Positions 9,563-18,309 of a stretch of DNA of 64,000 nucleotides are shown piece after piece. Numbering within the stretch: position 1 is the first letter of the stretch; each line of letters begins with the position of its first letter. The DNA is from Roseiarcus sp963717215. GTDB lineage: Bacteria > Pseudomonadota > Alphaproteobacteria > Rhizobiales > Beijerinckiaceae. A program made the translations under genes and the position numbers. The notes beneath the pieces were generated by a model. The model made no database searches. It was not told the origin of the DNA and worked only from the letters and a program-made list of their open reading frames with translations. The DNA is taken from positions 620,001 to 684,000 of the forward strand of contig CAVQVS010000006.1 of the NCBI GenBank assembly GCA_963717215.1, in the 5' to 3' direction.

Positions 9563-11620
9563 ATGAACACAGTCAATCATGAGAACCGGGTTGCGGGTCC
9601 CCGTCTCGTGGCGATCGTTGGGCCCTTTCAGAGCGGTAAGACCAGCCTTCTTGAGGGGATATTGGCGCGCGGCGGCGCTGTAGCGCGTCAAGGTTCCGTA
9701 CGTGAAGGCACCACGGTCGGCGATTCAAGTTCGGAGGCGCGCAGCCACGCGATGAGCGTCGAGCCCAACGTCGCCAGCATCGACTATCTTGGGGATCGGC
9801 TCACCTTCTTCGATTCCCCCGGTTCGATCGAATTCATTCATGACATGCGCTATGCGTTGCCCGTTTGCGACGCGGCCGTCGTCGTATGCGAGGCCGACCC
9901 ACGCAAGATCCCGGCGCTCCAGGTTATCCTGCGCGAACTGGAAGACTTGGGATTGCCGCGCATCCTGTTCCTCAACAAAATCGACCAGGCGAACGGAGGA
10001 TTGCGCGAAACGCTTGAGATGCTTCAACCGGCGTCGCGCACGCCGCTGCTGTTGCGCCAGATTCCGGTGTGGGAGGACGGAGTCGCCACTGGATTTGTCG
10101 ATCTCGCGCTCGAGCGTGCCTTCGTCTATCGCGAGGCTGCGCCGTCCAGCGTCGTCGAGATGCCGGCGGGCGTGCTGCCTGAGGAAAAACAGGCGCGGTA
10201 TCTCATGCTCGAGAAGCTCGCCGACTATGACGACGCGCTGATGGAGCAATTGATCAGCGACATCGATCCGCCGAAAGACCTCGTCTTCGACGATCTGGCC
10301 CGCGAACTGCGCGATGGCCAGGTCGTGCCGGTTCTCCTGGGATCTGCGATCGGCGGCCACGGCGTCACCCGACTCCTCAAGGCGCTGAGGCACGAGTCGC
10401 CGGGCGTCGCCCATACGCGCAAGCGGCTGGGCATCGAGGATAAGGGGCCAGCTCTGGCGCAGGTCATGCGGACGGTCCACACCGCGCATGGGGGCAAGTT
10501 GTCGCTGGCGCGGGTGCTTCGCGGCGCTTTCGCCGACGGGGGCACGGTCGTCAACTCGCGTGAGGTCGAGGAGCGCATCGGCGGATTAGCACGGCTTATG
10601 GGCGCGATGTCGTCGAAACTGACCCGCGCCGAGGAAGGCGACACCGTCGCTTTCGCGCGGCTGGAGGACCTCGCCACCGGCGATCGCATCGCTGATGGGC
10701 GAACCCCTCCCTCGCTGGGCTCGGCGGCCGGCCCTCCGCCCGCAACTCAGGGAATCGCCATCCGCGTCAAGGATAGAAAGGACGAAGTTAGGCTCGCCAG
10801 CGCGCTGGCCAAACTTTGCGAAGAGGATCGCGCGCTGTCTTACGTGCAAGATGCCGAGATGTCTGAATTGAAGCTGCTCGGTCAGGGTGAAATGCACTTG
10901 CGCGTGACTGCCGAGAGGCTCGCAGACCGGTTCGGCGTAACCATTCAATCGCACAAACCGTCCGTCGCCTATCGGGAATCCATTCGTGATGCGGTCACGG
11001 TGCGCGGACGGCACAAAAAACAGTCTGGTGGCCATGGCCAGTTCGGCGACGTTGTCGTCGAGGTCGGTCCACGCGGCCGGGGAGAAGGCTTTGCCTTTGC
11101 CGAGCGAGTGCATGGCGGATCAGTGCCGAGGCAGTATTTTTCTTCCGTTGAAGCTGGCGCGCGCGACGCAATGGCGCGCGGTCCGCTCGGATTTCCGGTG
11201 GTCGATGTCTCGGTGACCCTGATCGATGGCTCCTATCACACGGTCGACTCCTCGGACATGGCGTTTCGCGCTGCCGCGAAGCTCGCGCTGGATGAGGCCC
11301 TGGTCAAAGCGCACCCAATATTGCTCGAACCGATACTCTCGGTCACCGTTTACGTGCCGACAGACGCCTTGGCGCGCGCGAGCGCGCTGGTGAGCGCCCG
11401 GCGCGGCCAGATCCTTGGTTTCGAAGCCCGGGACGGGTGGGCAGGCTGGGAGGCGCTGCGGGCGCTGATCCCGGAAGCGGAGATCGGCGATCTCATTGTC
11501 GAATTGCGCTCGGCGACCTCGGGCGTGGGCGCGTTCGAGACCAAATTCGATCATTTGGCTGAACTGTCGGGGCGAGGGGCCGATCTGGTCGTCGCCGCTC
11601 GTCAGAAGTCGAACGCCTAA
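9563..11620 (+). CDS. Elongation factor G-like GTPase (EF-G paralogue)
   Basis: A translation-factor GTPase paralogous to EF-G, about 685 residues, normally present besides true fusA. Visible elements: P-loop GPFQSGKTSLLEG near residue 20, switch II-like FFDSPGSIEF (true EF-G has DTPGH), NKID in LFLNKIDQANGG, domain II, and the EF-G domain IV/V signatures GQFGDVVVEVGPRGRGEGF and GQILGFEARDGWAGWEALRA. The altered switch II (Ser-Ile in place of Gly-His) means the catalytic His is missing, as in other EF-G-like proteins of this group, so GTP hydrolysis may be slow. The ATG at 9563 has AGGGAGG six bases ahead; longer in-frame extensions upstream lack conservation. Role unknown. Confidence 0.88.
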   Translation: MNTVNHENRVAGPRLVAIVGPFQSGKTSLLEGILARGGAVARQGSVREGTTVGDSSSEARSHAMSVEPNVASIDYLGDRLTFFDSPGSIEFIHDMRYALPVCDAAVVVCEADPRKIPALQVILRELEDLGLPRILFLNKIDQANGGLRETLEMLQPASRTPLLLRQIPVWEDGVATGFVDLALERAFVYREAAPSSVVEMPAGVLPEEKQARYLMLEKLADYDDALMEQLISDIDPPKDLVFDDLARELRDGQVVPVLLGSAIGGHGVTRLLKALRHESPGVAHTRKRLGIEDKGPALAQVMRTVHTAHGGKLSLARVLRGAFADGGTVVNSREVEERIGGLARLMGAMSSKLTRAEEGDTVAFARLEDLATGDRIADGRTPPSLGSAAGPPPATQGIAIRVKDRKDEVRLASALAKLCEEDRALSYVQDAEMSELKLLGQGEMHLRVTAERLADRFGVTIQSHKPSVAYRESIRDAVTVRGRHKKQSGGHGQFGDVVVEVGPRGRGEGFAFAERVHGGSVPRQYFSSVEAGARDAMARGPLGFPVVDVSVTLIDGSYHTVDSSDMAFRAAAKLALDEALVKAHPILLEPILSVTVYVPTDALARASALVSARRGQILGFEARDGWAGWEALRALIPEAEIGDLIVELRSATSGVGAFETKFDHLAELSGRGADLVVAARQKSNA

Positions 11621-11707
11621 ACTTTTGGCGAGCCCCAGGCGAGTTTCACGGTATACAGACCCGGCGGCCTTCGCCAAAACAAGCGGTGCGTTTGTTAAGA
11701 GGATCGG

Positions 11708-12715
11708 ATGACCGAAGCCACCAGGGAAGCCAACCGTTTGGCGACGGTATTCGGCGGATCGGGATTCCTGGGACGCTACATCGTCCGGGCGCTGGTCCAC
11801 GATGGATGGCGCGTCCGAGTGGCTGTCAGGCGACCTGATCTCGCCGCATTCCTGCAGCCGATCGGCGGCGTGGGACAGATCCAGCCGGTGCAGGCCAATC
11901 TTCGCTTTCCGGATTCAATCGCCGCCGCGCTCGAAGGCGCGAGTGCAGCCGTCAACGCAACGGGTGTGACAGCGGAGAGCGGAGCGCAAACCTTCACCGC
12001 CGTCCACGTCGAGGGCGCCCATGCGCTGGCCCGAGCGGCGGTGGCCGCGCGCATCTCATCCTATGTGCACATTTCAGGCATCGGCGCTGACCCGAGCTCC
12101 GCTTCGCCCTATATCGCAAGCAAGGGGCTCGGTGAGACGGCGACGCGGGATACCTTTCCCGACGCGGTCGTCCTGCGTCCGTCAGTCGTGTTTGGCCCGG
12201 AGGATGATTTCTTCAACCGCTTTGGCGCGCTCGCCTGCCATTTCCCGGCGCTGCCCCTGCTGGGCGGCGGCGAGAGTCGTTTGCAGCCAGTCTATGTCGG
12301 CGATGTCGCGCGGGCAGTCGCAGCGGCGCTGTCCGGTTTAGCGAAGCCCGGTACGACGTACGAACTCGGCGGTCCACGAATGATGACGCTGCGCGAGGCG
12401 GCCGAACTCACCTTGAGCACGATCAATCGCCGCCGTCTGCTTATCGGCCTTCCCCTCGCTCCGTCGCGTTGGCTCGCGTCCCTCACACAGTTCGGGTCGA
12501 AAGCGACATTCGGGCTTTTTCCAAAATTGTTGACCACCACACGCGATCAAGTCGATTTGCTTGCGTCTGACAACGTCGTGTCCGCGGCGGCGGAAGCGGA
12601 GGGACGCGTGCTGAAAGCCCTTGGGATCCTGCCGCAGGCTGCCGATGCAATCATCCCGTCCTATCTCACGCGGTTTCGGCGGACCGGCCAATACGAGGCT
12701 CTCCGTTCGGACTGA
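11708..12715 (+). CDS. Complex I NDUFA9-family protein (NAD(P)-binding SDR-like)
   Basis: Atypical short-chain dehydrogenase of the NDUFA9 subunit family found beside quinone metabolism genes in alphaproteobacteria. The Rossmann nucleotide motif VFGGSGFLGRYIVRAL is at about residues 14-29; further family marks are VNATGVTAESG, the SYVHISGIGADPSS segment with YIASKGLGE (the Tyr/Lys region) and VLRPSVVFGPEDDFFNR. 335 residues, full length. It precedes ihfB by about 150 bases on the same strand. In alphaproteobacteria these proteins are assumed to be respiratory-chain associated or quinone-related; the exact reaction is unknown. Start ATG at 11708, preceded by GAGGATCGG. Confidence 0.88.
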   Translation: MTEATREANRLATVFGGSGFLGRYIVRALVHDGWRVRVAVRRPDLAAFLQPIGGVGQIQPVQANLRFPDSIAAALEGASAAVNATGVTAESGAQTFTAVHVEGAHALARAAVAARISSYVHISGIGADPSSASPYIASKGLGETATRDTFPDAVVLRPSVVFGPEDDFFNRFGALACHFPALPLLGGGESRLQPVYVGDVARAVAAALSGLAKPGTTYELGGPRMMTLREAAELTLSTINRRRLLIGLPLAPSRWLASLTQFGSKATFGLFPKLLTTTRDQVDLLASDNVVSAAAEAEGRVLKALGILPQAADAIIPSYLTRFRRTGQYEALRSD

Positions 12716-12862
12716 ACGTGTTCGGCGCTCATTCGTCGAGGCCGGGGCGAAGGCGAACGACATGGCGTGGTGTCGAAGGCACGGTTTCCTATTGATGCGG
12801 ACCCCCGTTTCAGGGCATTAAGGCGGGGCGAACGTTGGCGCATTTCGAGTTGGGGACATTCG

Positions 12863-13156
12863 GTGATCAAGTCTGAACTCGTTCAGCGCATGGCGGCCCG
12901 CAATCCGCATCTCTATCAGCGCGACATTGAGAACATCATCGACGCGATTCTCGGCGAGATCACAAATGCTCTTGCGCGCGGCGAGCGCGTCGAGTTGCGC
13001 GGCTTTGGCGCGTTCTCGACCAAGCAACGCCAGGCCCGCACGGGCCGTAATCCGCGCACCGGCGACAAGGTTCCGGTGACCGAGAAACTGGCGCCATTCT
13101 TCAAGACTGGCAAAGAAATGCGCGAGCGCCTCAATCGCTCCGCAGACTCGCTTTAG
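12863..13156 (+). CDS. ihfB: Integration host factor subunit beta
   Basis: DNA-bending nucleoid protein that pairs with IHF-alpha. From a GTG at 12863 the protein reads IKSELVQRMAARNPHLYQRD, then the HU/IHF core with the beta-arm signature GFGAFSTKQRQARTGRNPRT (conserved Pro that intercalates at the kink) and KLAPFFKTGKEMRERL. 97 residues, normal. Longer in-frame starts exist but the family always begins at (M)IKSELV. A weak GGGGA ribosome site lies a few bases ahead. It is followed at 58 bases by lapA, the conserved ihfB-lapA order of the group. Confidence 0.94.
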   Translation: MIKSELVQRMAARNPHLYQRDIENIIDAILGEITNALARGERVELRGFGAFSTKQRQARTGRNPRTGDKVPVTEKLAPFFKTGKEMRERLNRSADSL

Positions 13157-13213
13157 AATTCTGGCCGCCGTCGCTCTGACGAGTGGGTCACAGTTCGAGG
13201 AGATGAGGCTTGT

Positions 13214-13537
13214 ATGGTTCGCTTCTTTAAATTCGCTGTCCTCGCTCTCTGCGCCGTTATCCTTCTCGGTTTTGCCTTCGCCAATCGCGACCCTGTTATC
13301 GTCTCGTTTGACCCCTTCGCCTCCAGCGACAATGCGGCGTTTTCGTTCCCCGCGCCGCTCTTTGCCGTCGTGATCGTGGCAGCCATGGTTGGCGTCGTCG
13401 CCGGCGCGGCAGCAACCTGGCTATCGCAAGGGCGCCACCGAAGGGCCTCACGCCAGAGTCGGAGGGAGGCCGAGAAATTGCGAGCACAAGCTCAAGCGCT
13501 TAAATCTGCTCATCCCGCCTTGCCGAGCGATAGGTAA
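13214..13537 (+). CDS. LapA family inner-membrane protein
   Basis: Small integral membrane protein with the lipopolysaccharide assembly protein A (LapA/DUF1049) pattern: a first helix FFKFAVLALCAVILLGFAFA, a short periplasmic loop NRDPVIVSFDPF, a second helix PLFAVVIVAAMVGVVAGAAA, then a positively charged coiled-coil-like tail (SRREAEKLRAQAQAL). 107 residues. In enterobacteria LapA helps regulate LPS synthesis with LapB; in alphaproteobacteria its role is less clear. It directly follows ihfB. In many relatives trpF comes next; here a P1 peptidase on the opposite strand follows instead. Confidence 0.85.
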   Translation: MVRFFKFAVLALCAVILLGFAFANRDPVIVSFDPFASSDNAAFSFPAPLFAVVIVAAMVGVVAGAAATWLSQGRHRRASRQSRREAEKLRAQAQALKSAHPALPSDR

Positions 13538-13651
13538 CCGCAGGCGCTTTGCGGTCCAGATAATCGCGACCGGCGCGCCCGCAGCGCAATTGACGACGGC
13601 GCCGCGCGGGACGGGTCCCAGTGGGAGACGCAGTGCAAGATCGGCTCCCGC

Positions 13652-14647
13652 TCACTCGATCGTTGGTTTCATCGCCAAGCGCTGGCGCCACGCAGGCTGG
13701 GCCCCCGGGACTAAAAGCGCGGTCGCCTCGTAGACGCCGCGAGCAATCGCTCGAGCGACGCACTCAGCACACAACATGCCGATTTCAGTCAGGTCTCGAA
13801 GGTCGGGAACCGCGCTCGCCCGCGCGGTCGCCGCTGCAAAGACAACATCGTTGTCCATCGGCGCATGGGCAGGGCGCAGCGCAAGCGCGCAACCGTCCTG
13901 GGCCATTGTCGCAACGCGCTTGAGCTGCGCTGGGCTCAGCGCGGCGTCGGTGGCGACGACCATAAGGTCAGTGCTGGACGGCGTGTCGGACTTGAGGCGA
14001 AGCGTCAAGTGATCGTCGATATGCTCGGGCCCGAAGCCAAGGCCGCCGAACTCGGCGTCGCGTTCGTAAGGCGCGGCCCAAAAATGCAGACTTTCGCCCC
14101 GCGTGGCCCGACCGACCGAATTGACGACCACAAGGGCGCCGACCTGAAAGCCGCGTGAGGTCACCGCGCTGGCGGAGCCCAGGCCGCCTTTCAGATTGTA
14201 GGTCGTCGCCCCAAATCCAGCGCCGGCGGTCCCAAGCGCAAACTCGAAAGTGGCGGTCGACGCAGCTTTGAGGCCCATATCCCAGTAAGGAGGCTTTCGG
14301 CCCCAGGACTTATCGCCGCCATTGAGAAGATCGAACAGGCTCGCGCCCGGCACAATCGGGACGCGCGCGCCGCGATGTTCAAATCCGCGACCTATCTCAG
14401 CCAGGTAGGTCATCACACCGCCTGCAGCATCGAGGCCGAAAGCCGATCCCCCGGACAGAACGAAACCATCAACGCGCTCGATGGTCATTTCCGGCTCGAG
14501 CAACGCTGTGTCGCGCAACGCCGGCGCGCCGCCGTTCATGGCGATCGACGCGACCGCGGGTTCCTCGAACAAGACCACGGTGACGCCTGAAGCAAGGCGC
14601 TCATCGTCAGCAGATCCGACGAGCACGCCGTCAACGTCAGTGATCAT
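13652..14647 (-). CDS. P1 family (DmpA-like, S58) aminopeptidase
   Basis: N-terminal-nucleophile hydrolase of the DmpA/P1 family, whose members cleave L- or D-amino-acid N-terminal peptide bonds after self-processing. Visible blocks: MITDVDGVLVGSADDE at the N-terminus, VLSGGSAFGLDAAGGVMTYL, IPIVPGASLFDLLNGG, and LKGGLGSASAVTSRGFQVGAL, which includes the region where the chain normally cleaves before the nucleophile. About 331 residues from the ATG at 14647; a TTG 18 bases upstream is an alternative. No signal peptide. It lies alone on the minus strand, convergent with ihfB-lapA. Substrate unknown. Confidence 0.88.
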   Translation of the reverse strand: MITDVDGVLVGSADDERLASGVTVVLFEEPAVASIAMNGGAPALRDTALLEPEMTIERVDGFVLSGGSAFGLDAAGGVMTYLAEIGRGFEHRGARVPIVPGASLFDLLNGGDKSWGRKPPYWDMGLKAASTATFEFALGTAGAGFGATTYNLKGGLGSASAVTSRGFQVGALVVVNSVGRATRGESLHFWAAPYERDAEFGGLGFGPEHIDDHLTLRLKSDTPSSTDLMVVATDAALSPAQLKRVATMAQDGCALALRPAHAPMDNDVVFAAATARASAVPDLRDLTEIGMLCAECVARAIARGVYEATALLVPGAQPAWRQRLAMKPTIE

Positions 14648-14841
14648 ATTGCGGGCCGTCGACAATGCTTCACCGTCCGGTCAATTCGTGGATCGTTGAA
14701 ATCCTGGATCGAACTCGTATCAGAATCGGGAGGAAGACTCGCGCCGCCTGCATCGGGTATGCTGGGTGACCAACCAAGAATAGGCTCGGACAAGGTTGAT
14801 TCGCGACTCTGAGACGTTCGGAGCGAGAGGCGGCGACTGAA

Positions 14842-15499
14842 GTGTGGGACGAACTGGACGAGCCGCTCGGTTTTGTTGCGGGCGCCGCACCGACGCTGAC
14901 CATACGGGACAAGCGCCCGATGAGAGGAACTGCGACGGTCGCCGCGATCCTTGCGGTAGCCGTCGCCTTCGTTATGCTCCAGTGGCCAGAGTTCCCTGTT
15001 AAAGGCCAGCCGTTCGCTGTGGCGAAAGTTGAAATCCTGCCTGCACCGCCGAAGCTCGTCGTCCCAGACGCGACGGCAAGCCTGGTCCAAACCCCCGCGA
15101 CGTCAGCGGCCTCGGGGGAGCAGGTGGAAAGGACGAGCGGGATCAAGATTGCGCCTGGGTCCGGCGGCCCGCCGAAGCCGCTTTTCATCGATGTGGCGGA
15201 AGCGTTGCGCGCCAAGCTTCCGCCTGCCCCTGACGACCGCCCCCTAGACAAATCAAAATATGGCCCTTTACCTCACATCGCGGTCGATGGAATACGCGGC
15301 GCTCAGCCCGATCATTGAGCCCGCGAGTCAGCGAGGCTCAGCGATCGGCGTCACTTCCGTGCCAATGGCGACCATCGCGGGCTTAGCGCGATGGTCAAGC
15401 GCATTCGGTTCAAAGGGCTTTGCATTGGTCCCGGTCTCCGCGTTGATATCGGGAACGTCAGGATCCTCCGCCCGATCGGATCGGTTCCTCAATCCATGA
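14842..15499 (+). pseudogene. Divergent polysaccharide deacetylase, catalytic domain deleted
   Basis: Two separated pieces of the divergent polysaccharide deacetylase (YibQ/DUF610-type) that normally precedes rppH in this order. Piece one, from the GTG at 14842 to about 15290, has a membrane helix (VAAILAVAVAFVMLQWP), a Pro/Ala linker and the segment KSKYGPLPHIAVDGIRG that introduces the catalytic domain. Piece two, about 15328-15480 in another frame, matches the C-terminal end: RGSAIGVTSVPMATIAGLAR and GFALVPVSALI. Roughly 190 residues containing the catalytic NodB-like core are missing, so no activity is possible. The deletion joins the two ends almost directly. This is real gene loss, unlike the one-base shifts elsewhere. 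Confidence 0.72.
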
Positions 15500-16002
15500 G
15501 TGGGCGCCGGTATCGCCCGTGTGTCGGGGTGGCGCTAGTCAATCGAGCCGGCGACGCGTTCATCGGCCATCGCAAGCGCAAACGCGGCGCCGAAGTCCTG
15601 GACCCGCGCTCGTGGCAGATGCCGCAGGGGGGGATCGACGCGGGCGAACAACCGCTCGAAGCCGCGAAGCGCGAGCTTTGGGAGGAGACCAACGTCAGTT
15701 CGACCGAACTGATCGCGGAACTGCCAGAGTGGCTCAGATACGATTTGCCGGAAGACGCGCGCGGGCGGTGGAGCGGCCGGTATCGCGGGCAGACCCAGAA
15801 ATGGTTTCTGTTCCGGTTTGTTGGCTCGGATAAGGAGATCGACGTTCACCAGCCCGCCGGCGGCGCCCACGATGCCGAATTTGACGATTGGCGCTGGGAG
15901 CGTCTGGAGCGTCTGCCCGAGCTCGTGGTGCCCTTCAAGCGCGAAGTCTACGAGACCGTCGCCGCCGCTTTCGGGCCGCTCGCGCGTCCGCCGAGATCGT
16001 GA
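15496..16002 (+). CDS. rppH: RNA pyrophosphohydrolase (NUDIX)
   Basis: Removes pyrophosphate from 5'-triphosphate RNA ends, starting mRNA decay; also acts on dinucleoside polyphosphates. The start MSGRRYRPCVGVALVNRAG is typical. The NUDIX box GGIDAGEQPLEAAKRELWEE at about residues 44-63 has all metal-binding Glu residues; QTQKWFLFRF and the C-terminal VPFKREVYETV are also conserved. 168 residues, full length. The ATG at 15496 lies at the end of the deleted deacetylase gene, preserving the usual order deacetylase-rppH. Likely cytoplasmic. Confidence 0.93.
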   Translation: MSGRRYRPCVGVALVNRAGDAFIGHRKRKRGAEVLDPRSWQMPQGGIDAGEQPLEAAKRELWEETNVSSTELIAELPEWLRYDLPEDARGRWSGRYRGQTQKWFLFRFVGSDKEIDVHQPAGGAHDAEFDDWRWERLERLPELVVPFKREVYETVAAAFGPLARPPRS

Positions 16003-16017
16003 ACGAGGCTCCGGTTC

Positions 16018-16341
16018 TTACGCGCCCGCTCGAATCGATGCGACGGCCGCCGCCATCGCCTCGTCCATCTTCTTGCTCAGACGATGGTCCGAGAGATCGA
16101 CGTCGCCGCCGGCTAGGTCGGCTTTAAGCGCGGCTTCGACGTCCGCGTCGCTTTTGCCGATCTGCGCGCCGACGAAGTCGGTGGCGTATTTCTCGGCGTC
16201 AGGCCCGGAGAGCCCCTTCATCTCGGCGACCCAGAGCGCGACCGCCTTGTTGCGGCGCGCGACAGCCTTGAAGCGCAGGTCCTCATCGTGAGCGAACTGC
16301 TTTTCGAATGTATTTTCGCGGTCCTGGAATGCGTCGGACAT
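16018..16341 (-). CDS. F1F0-ATPase inhibitor zeta subunit (DUF1476)
   Basis: Small helical protein that in alphaproteobacteria binds F1 and blocks reverse ATP hydrolysis. From the ATG at 16341 it reads MSDAFQDRENTFEKQFAHDE, the inhibitory N-terminus, then LRFKAVARRNKAVALWVAEM and the helical bundle region with YATDFVGAQIGKSDADV. 107 residues, the usual length. It is a single-gene unit, convergent with rppH and 16 bases from its end. Confidence 0.92.
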   Translation of the reverse strand: MSDAFQDRENTFEKQFAHDEDLRFKAVARRNKAVALWVAEMKGLSGPDAEKYATDFVGAQIGKSDADVEAALKADLAGGDVDLSDHRLSKKMDEAMAAAVASIRAGA

Positions 16342-16481
16342 GATCGCCTCCGTCACTTGCGAAGTCTCGCGAACCACCTCGCTGGCGACACCGCGATTCC
16401 TGGCCTCTCCCGGCCAGGGGATTGCGGACGTTATGACGATTTCCGCGGCGCGGCGCAATGCGGGGTTTGCGCCATAGGGTC

Positions 16482-16958
16482 TTATGAGGCGTACACTGTG
16501 CCGGAGCTCGTTTCGGGCGATTCCAATAACGCGACGTCTGCCTTGATGGGCTCAATCGGCAGCCCTTCTCGCGCCTCCGCGATCAGCGCTCGGGCGGCGC
16601 CGTCGTCGTAAGGCGTCGCCGCGCCATGGCCCCATACCGGCCCCGGCCAGGCCGGGTCGCCGACAACCCGCGCGACGACGTGCAGGTGGAGCTGACGAAC
16701 GATGTTGCCAAGCGCGCCCACATTGATCTTGTCCGCGCTCGTATAACTTTTCAGGAATCGCGCGGCGCGACCCGCTTCGTCCATCAATTGCGTTTGGTCC
16801 ACGAGCTCTAGATCGGTCAATTCGACCAAGCCTTCCCGCCGGGGCACAAGAATGAGCCATCGCCAACGGGCGTCGTTCATCAACAAGACGCGACATAGCA
16901 GCAAGTCGCCGATGACAAACGTGTCGCGCGCGAGCCGATCGTCCAGGTGGAAGCTCAC
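16482..16958 (-). CDS. HIT domain protein
   Basis: Member of the histidine-triad superfamily of nucleotide hydrolases/transferases. From a GTG at 16958 it reads SFHLDDRLARDTFVIGDLLL, then NDARWRWLILVPRREGLVEL, the core INVGALGNIVRQLHLHVVAR (the triad, with Gln in the first His position, as commonly seen in this rhizobial subgroup) and DPAWPGPVWGHG. About 158 residues. The GTG overlaps the deoB stop (GTGA), indicating translational coupling, but no functional relation to phosphopentomutase is obvious. Substrate unknown. Confidence 0.85.
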   Translation of the reverse strand: MSFHLDDRLARDTFVIGDLLLCRVLLMNDARWRWLILVPRREGLVELTDLELVDQTQLMDEAGRAARFLKSYTSADKINVGALGNIVRQLHLHVVARVVGDPAWPGPVWGHGAATPYDDGAARALIAEAREGLPIEPIKADVALLESPETSSGTVYAS

Positions 16959-18176
16959 GAGGCCCACGCCCGGCCATGAGCGCCTCGCGGCAGACCCAGC
17001 CAGAGCGCAATCGTTTCTGCGACGTCGGCCAGGCTCGCACGCGGTCCGATCGGGCCTGGGCGCGCCCCGGCGCCAAAGCCCAGAATTGGAACATGCTCGC
17101 GGGTGTGATCGAAGCCTCGGAAGGTCGGATCGTTGCCGTGGTCGGCGGTGATGACGCAATAATCTGTCGTCCTCAGCGCCGCTTCGATGGCGCCAAGCCG
17201 TCGATCAAACGCTTCCAGACACGCCGCGTAACCGGGGACGTCGCGACGATGGCCCCATTCGGTGTCGAAATCGACCAGGTTGACGACAATCAGGGCGCCC
17301 TCAGGCGCCGTCCCAAGCGCCTCGATGAGGAGGTCGACATTGCCGTCGTTGCTCTTGCCCTTGCGCTCGTCCCCGCTGTCGCGATGGGCGAAGATGTCGC
17401 CAACCTTGCCAATTGAAACAATTGCGCGGCCGGCGCGAGCGGCCCGCTGCAGAATATTGCCATCCGGCGGAGGCATGGAGAAATCCTTGCGATTGCCGGT
17501 GCGCGCGAAATCCTTGGCGCTCGCACCAAGGAAAGGACGCGCGATCACGCGCCCGATATTCAGCGGGTCGCACAACCGGCGCGCGATCCGGCAAAGATCG
17601 TACAGCCGCTCGAGCCCAAATGCCTCCTCATGGGCGGCGATCTGCAGCACCGAGTTCGGCGGAGGTGTAGCAGATGGGCTTCAACGTCCGCAGGTGCTCG
17701 TCGCAGTAGTCCTCAATCACTGTCGTCCCCGAAGCATGTCGGTTGGCGAGAATTCCGGCGAGCTTTCCTTCCGCGATGAGCGCCTCGGTCAACGCCGGCG
17801 GAAAGGCCGGAATCGTCTCTGGAAAATAACCCCAGTCGAAGTCGACCGGCGTGCCGGCGAGCTCCCAATGGCCAGAAGGCGTATCCTTGCCGCGCGAAGT
17901 CTCGATTCCGTAGCCCCACTGGCCGCGCGGCTCTGAAAGCGCAAAGCCGGGCGGCGCCCGGCCGGTCGACGCCTTCATAGCGTGGCCAAGCCCAAGCGCC
18001 TCGAGCCGCGGCAATTTCATTGGCCCGCTTCTCAATCCGGCGCGATCGCCACGTCCGACGGCGCAGGCTTCGGCGATGTGACCCAGCGTATCCGCGCCCT
18101 CATCGCCATAGGCTCTAGCGTCCTCAGCGCCGCCGCAGCCGACCGAGTCGAGAACAATGAGAATGGCGCGGCTCAC
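16955..18176 (-). CDS. deoB: Phosphopentomutase, frameshifted
   Basis: Interconverts ribose-1-phosphate and ribose-5-phosphate, feeding nucleosides into central metabolism. From a GTG at 18176: SRAILIVLDSVGCGGAEDA (metal-binding Asp), GADTLGHIAEAC (phosphorylated Thr region), PSGHWELAGTPV. At about 17650-17660, after KPICYTSA, the frame changes by one base; the rest (VLQIAAHEEAFGLERLYDL, VNLVDFDTEWGHRRDV, CVITADHGNDPTFRGFDHT with metal ligands) continues to 16955. Restored length is about 406 residues, normal. Both halves are fully conserved, so a one-base consensus insertion is more likely than gene loss. It is coupled to the downstream HIT gene. Confidence 0.9.
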
Positions 18177-18240
18177 TGCTCGCCTCCCCAACGTGAAAGG
18201 AGTCGGGGGTGAGGCTTTGCCCATGAAACGCGCGCCGCGC

Positions 18241-18306
18241 CCACGGCGCGGACCCTCATCCGGCCCTTCGGGCCACCTTCTCCCGCAAAATGCGGTTCGC
18301 GGGAGA
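18241..18306. repeat. Intergenic palindromic repeat between deoB and yejF
   Basis: The sequence contains CCTCATCCGGCCC, a small stem (GGCCCTTCGGGCC), CCTTCTCCCGC and a second stem around TCCCGCAAAATGCGG/CGCGGGAGA. This arrangement matches a type of dispersed extragenic palindrome seen in many alphaproteobacterial genomes. It sits between two genes of the same strand and may act as a transcript-stabilising or terminating structure. Recognition is from memory of the pattern, not from a search. Confidence 0.55.
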
Positions 18307-18309
18307 TCC

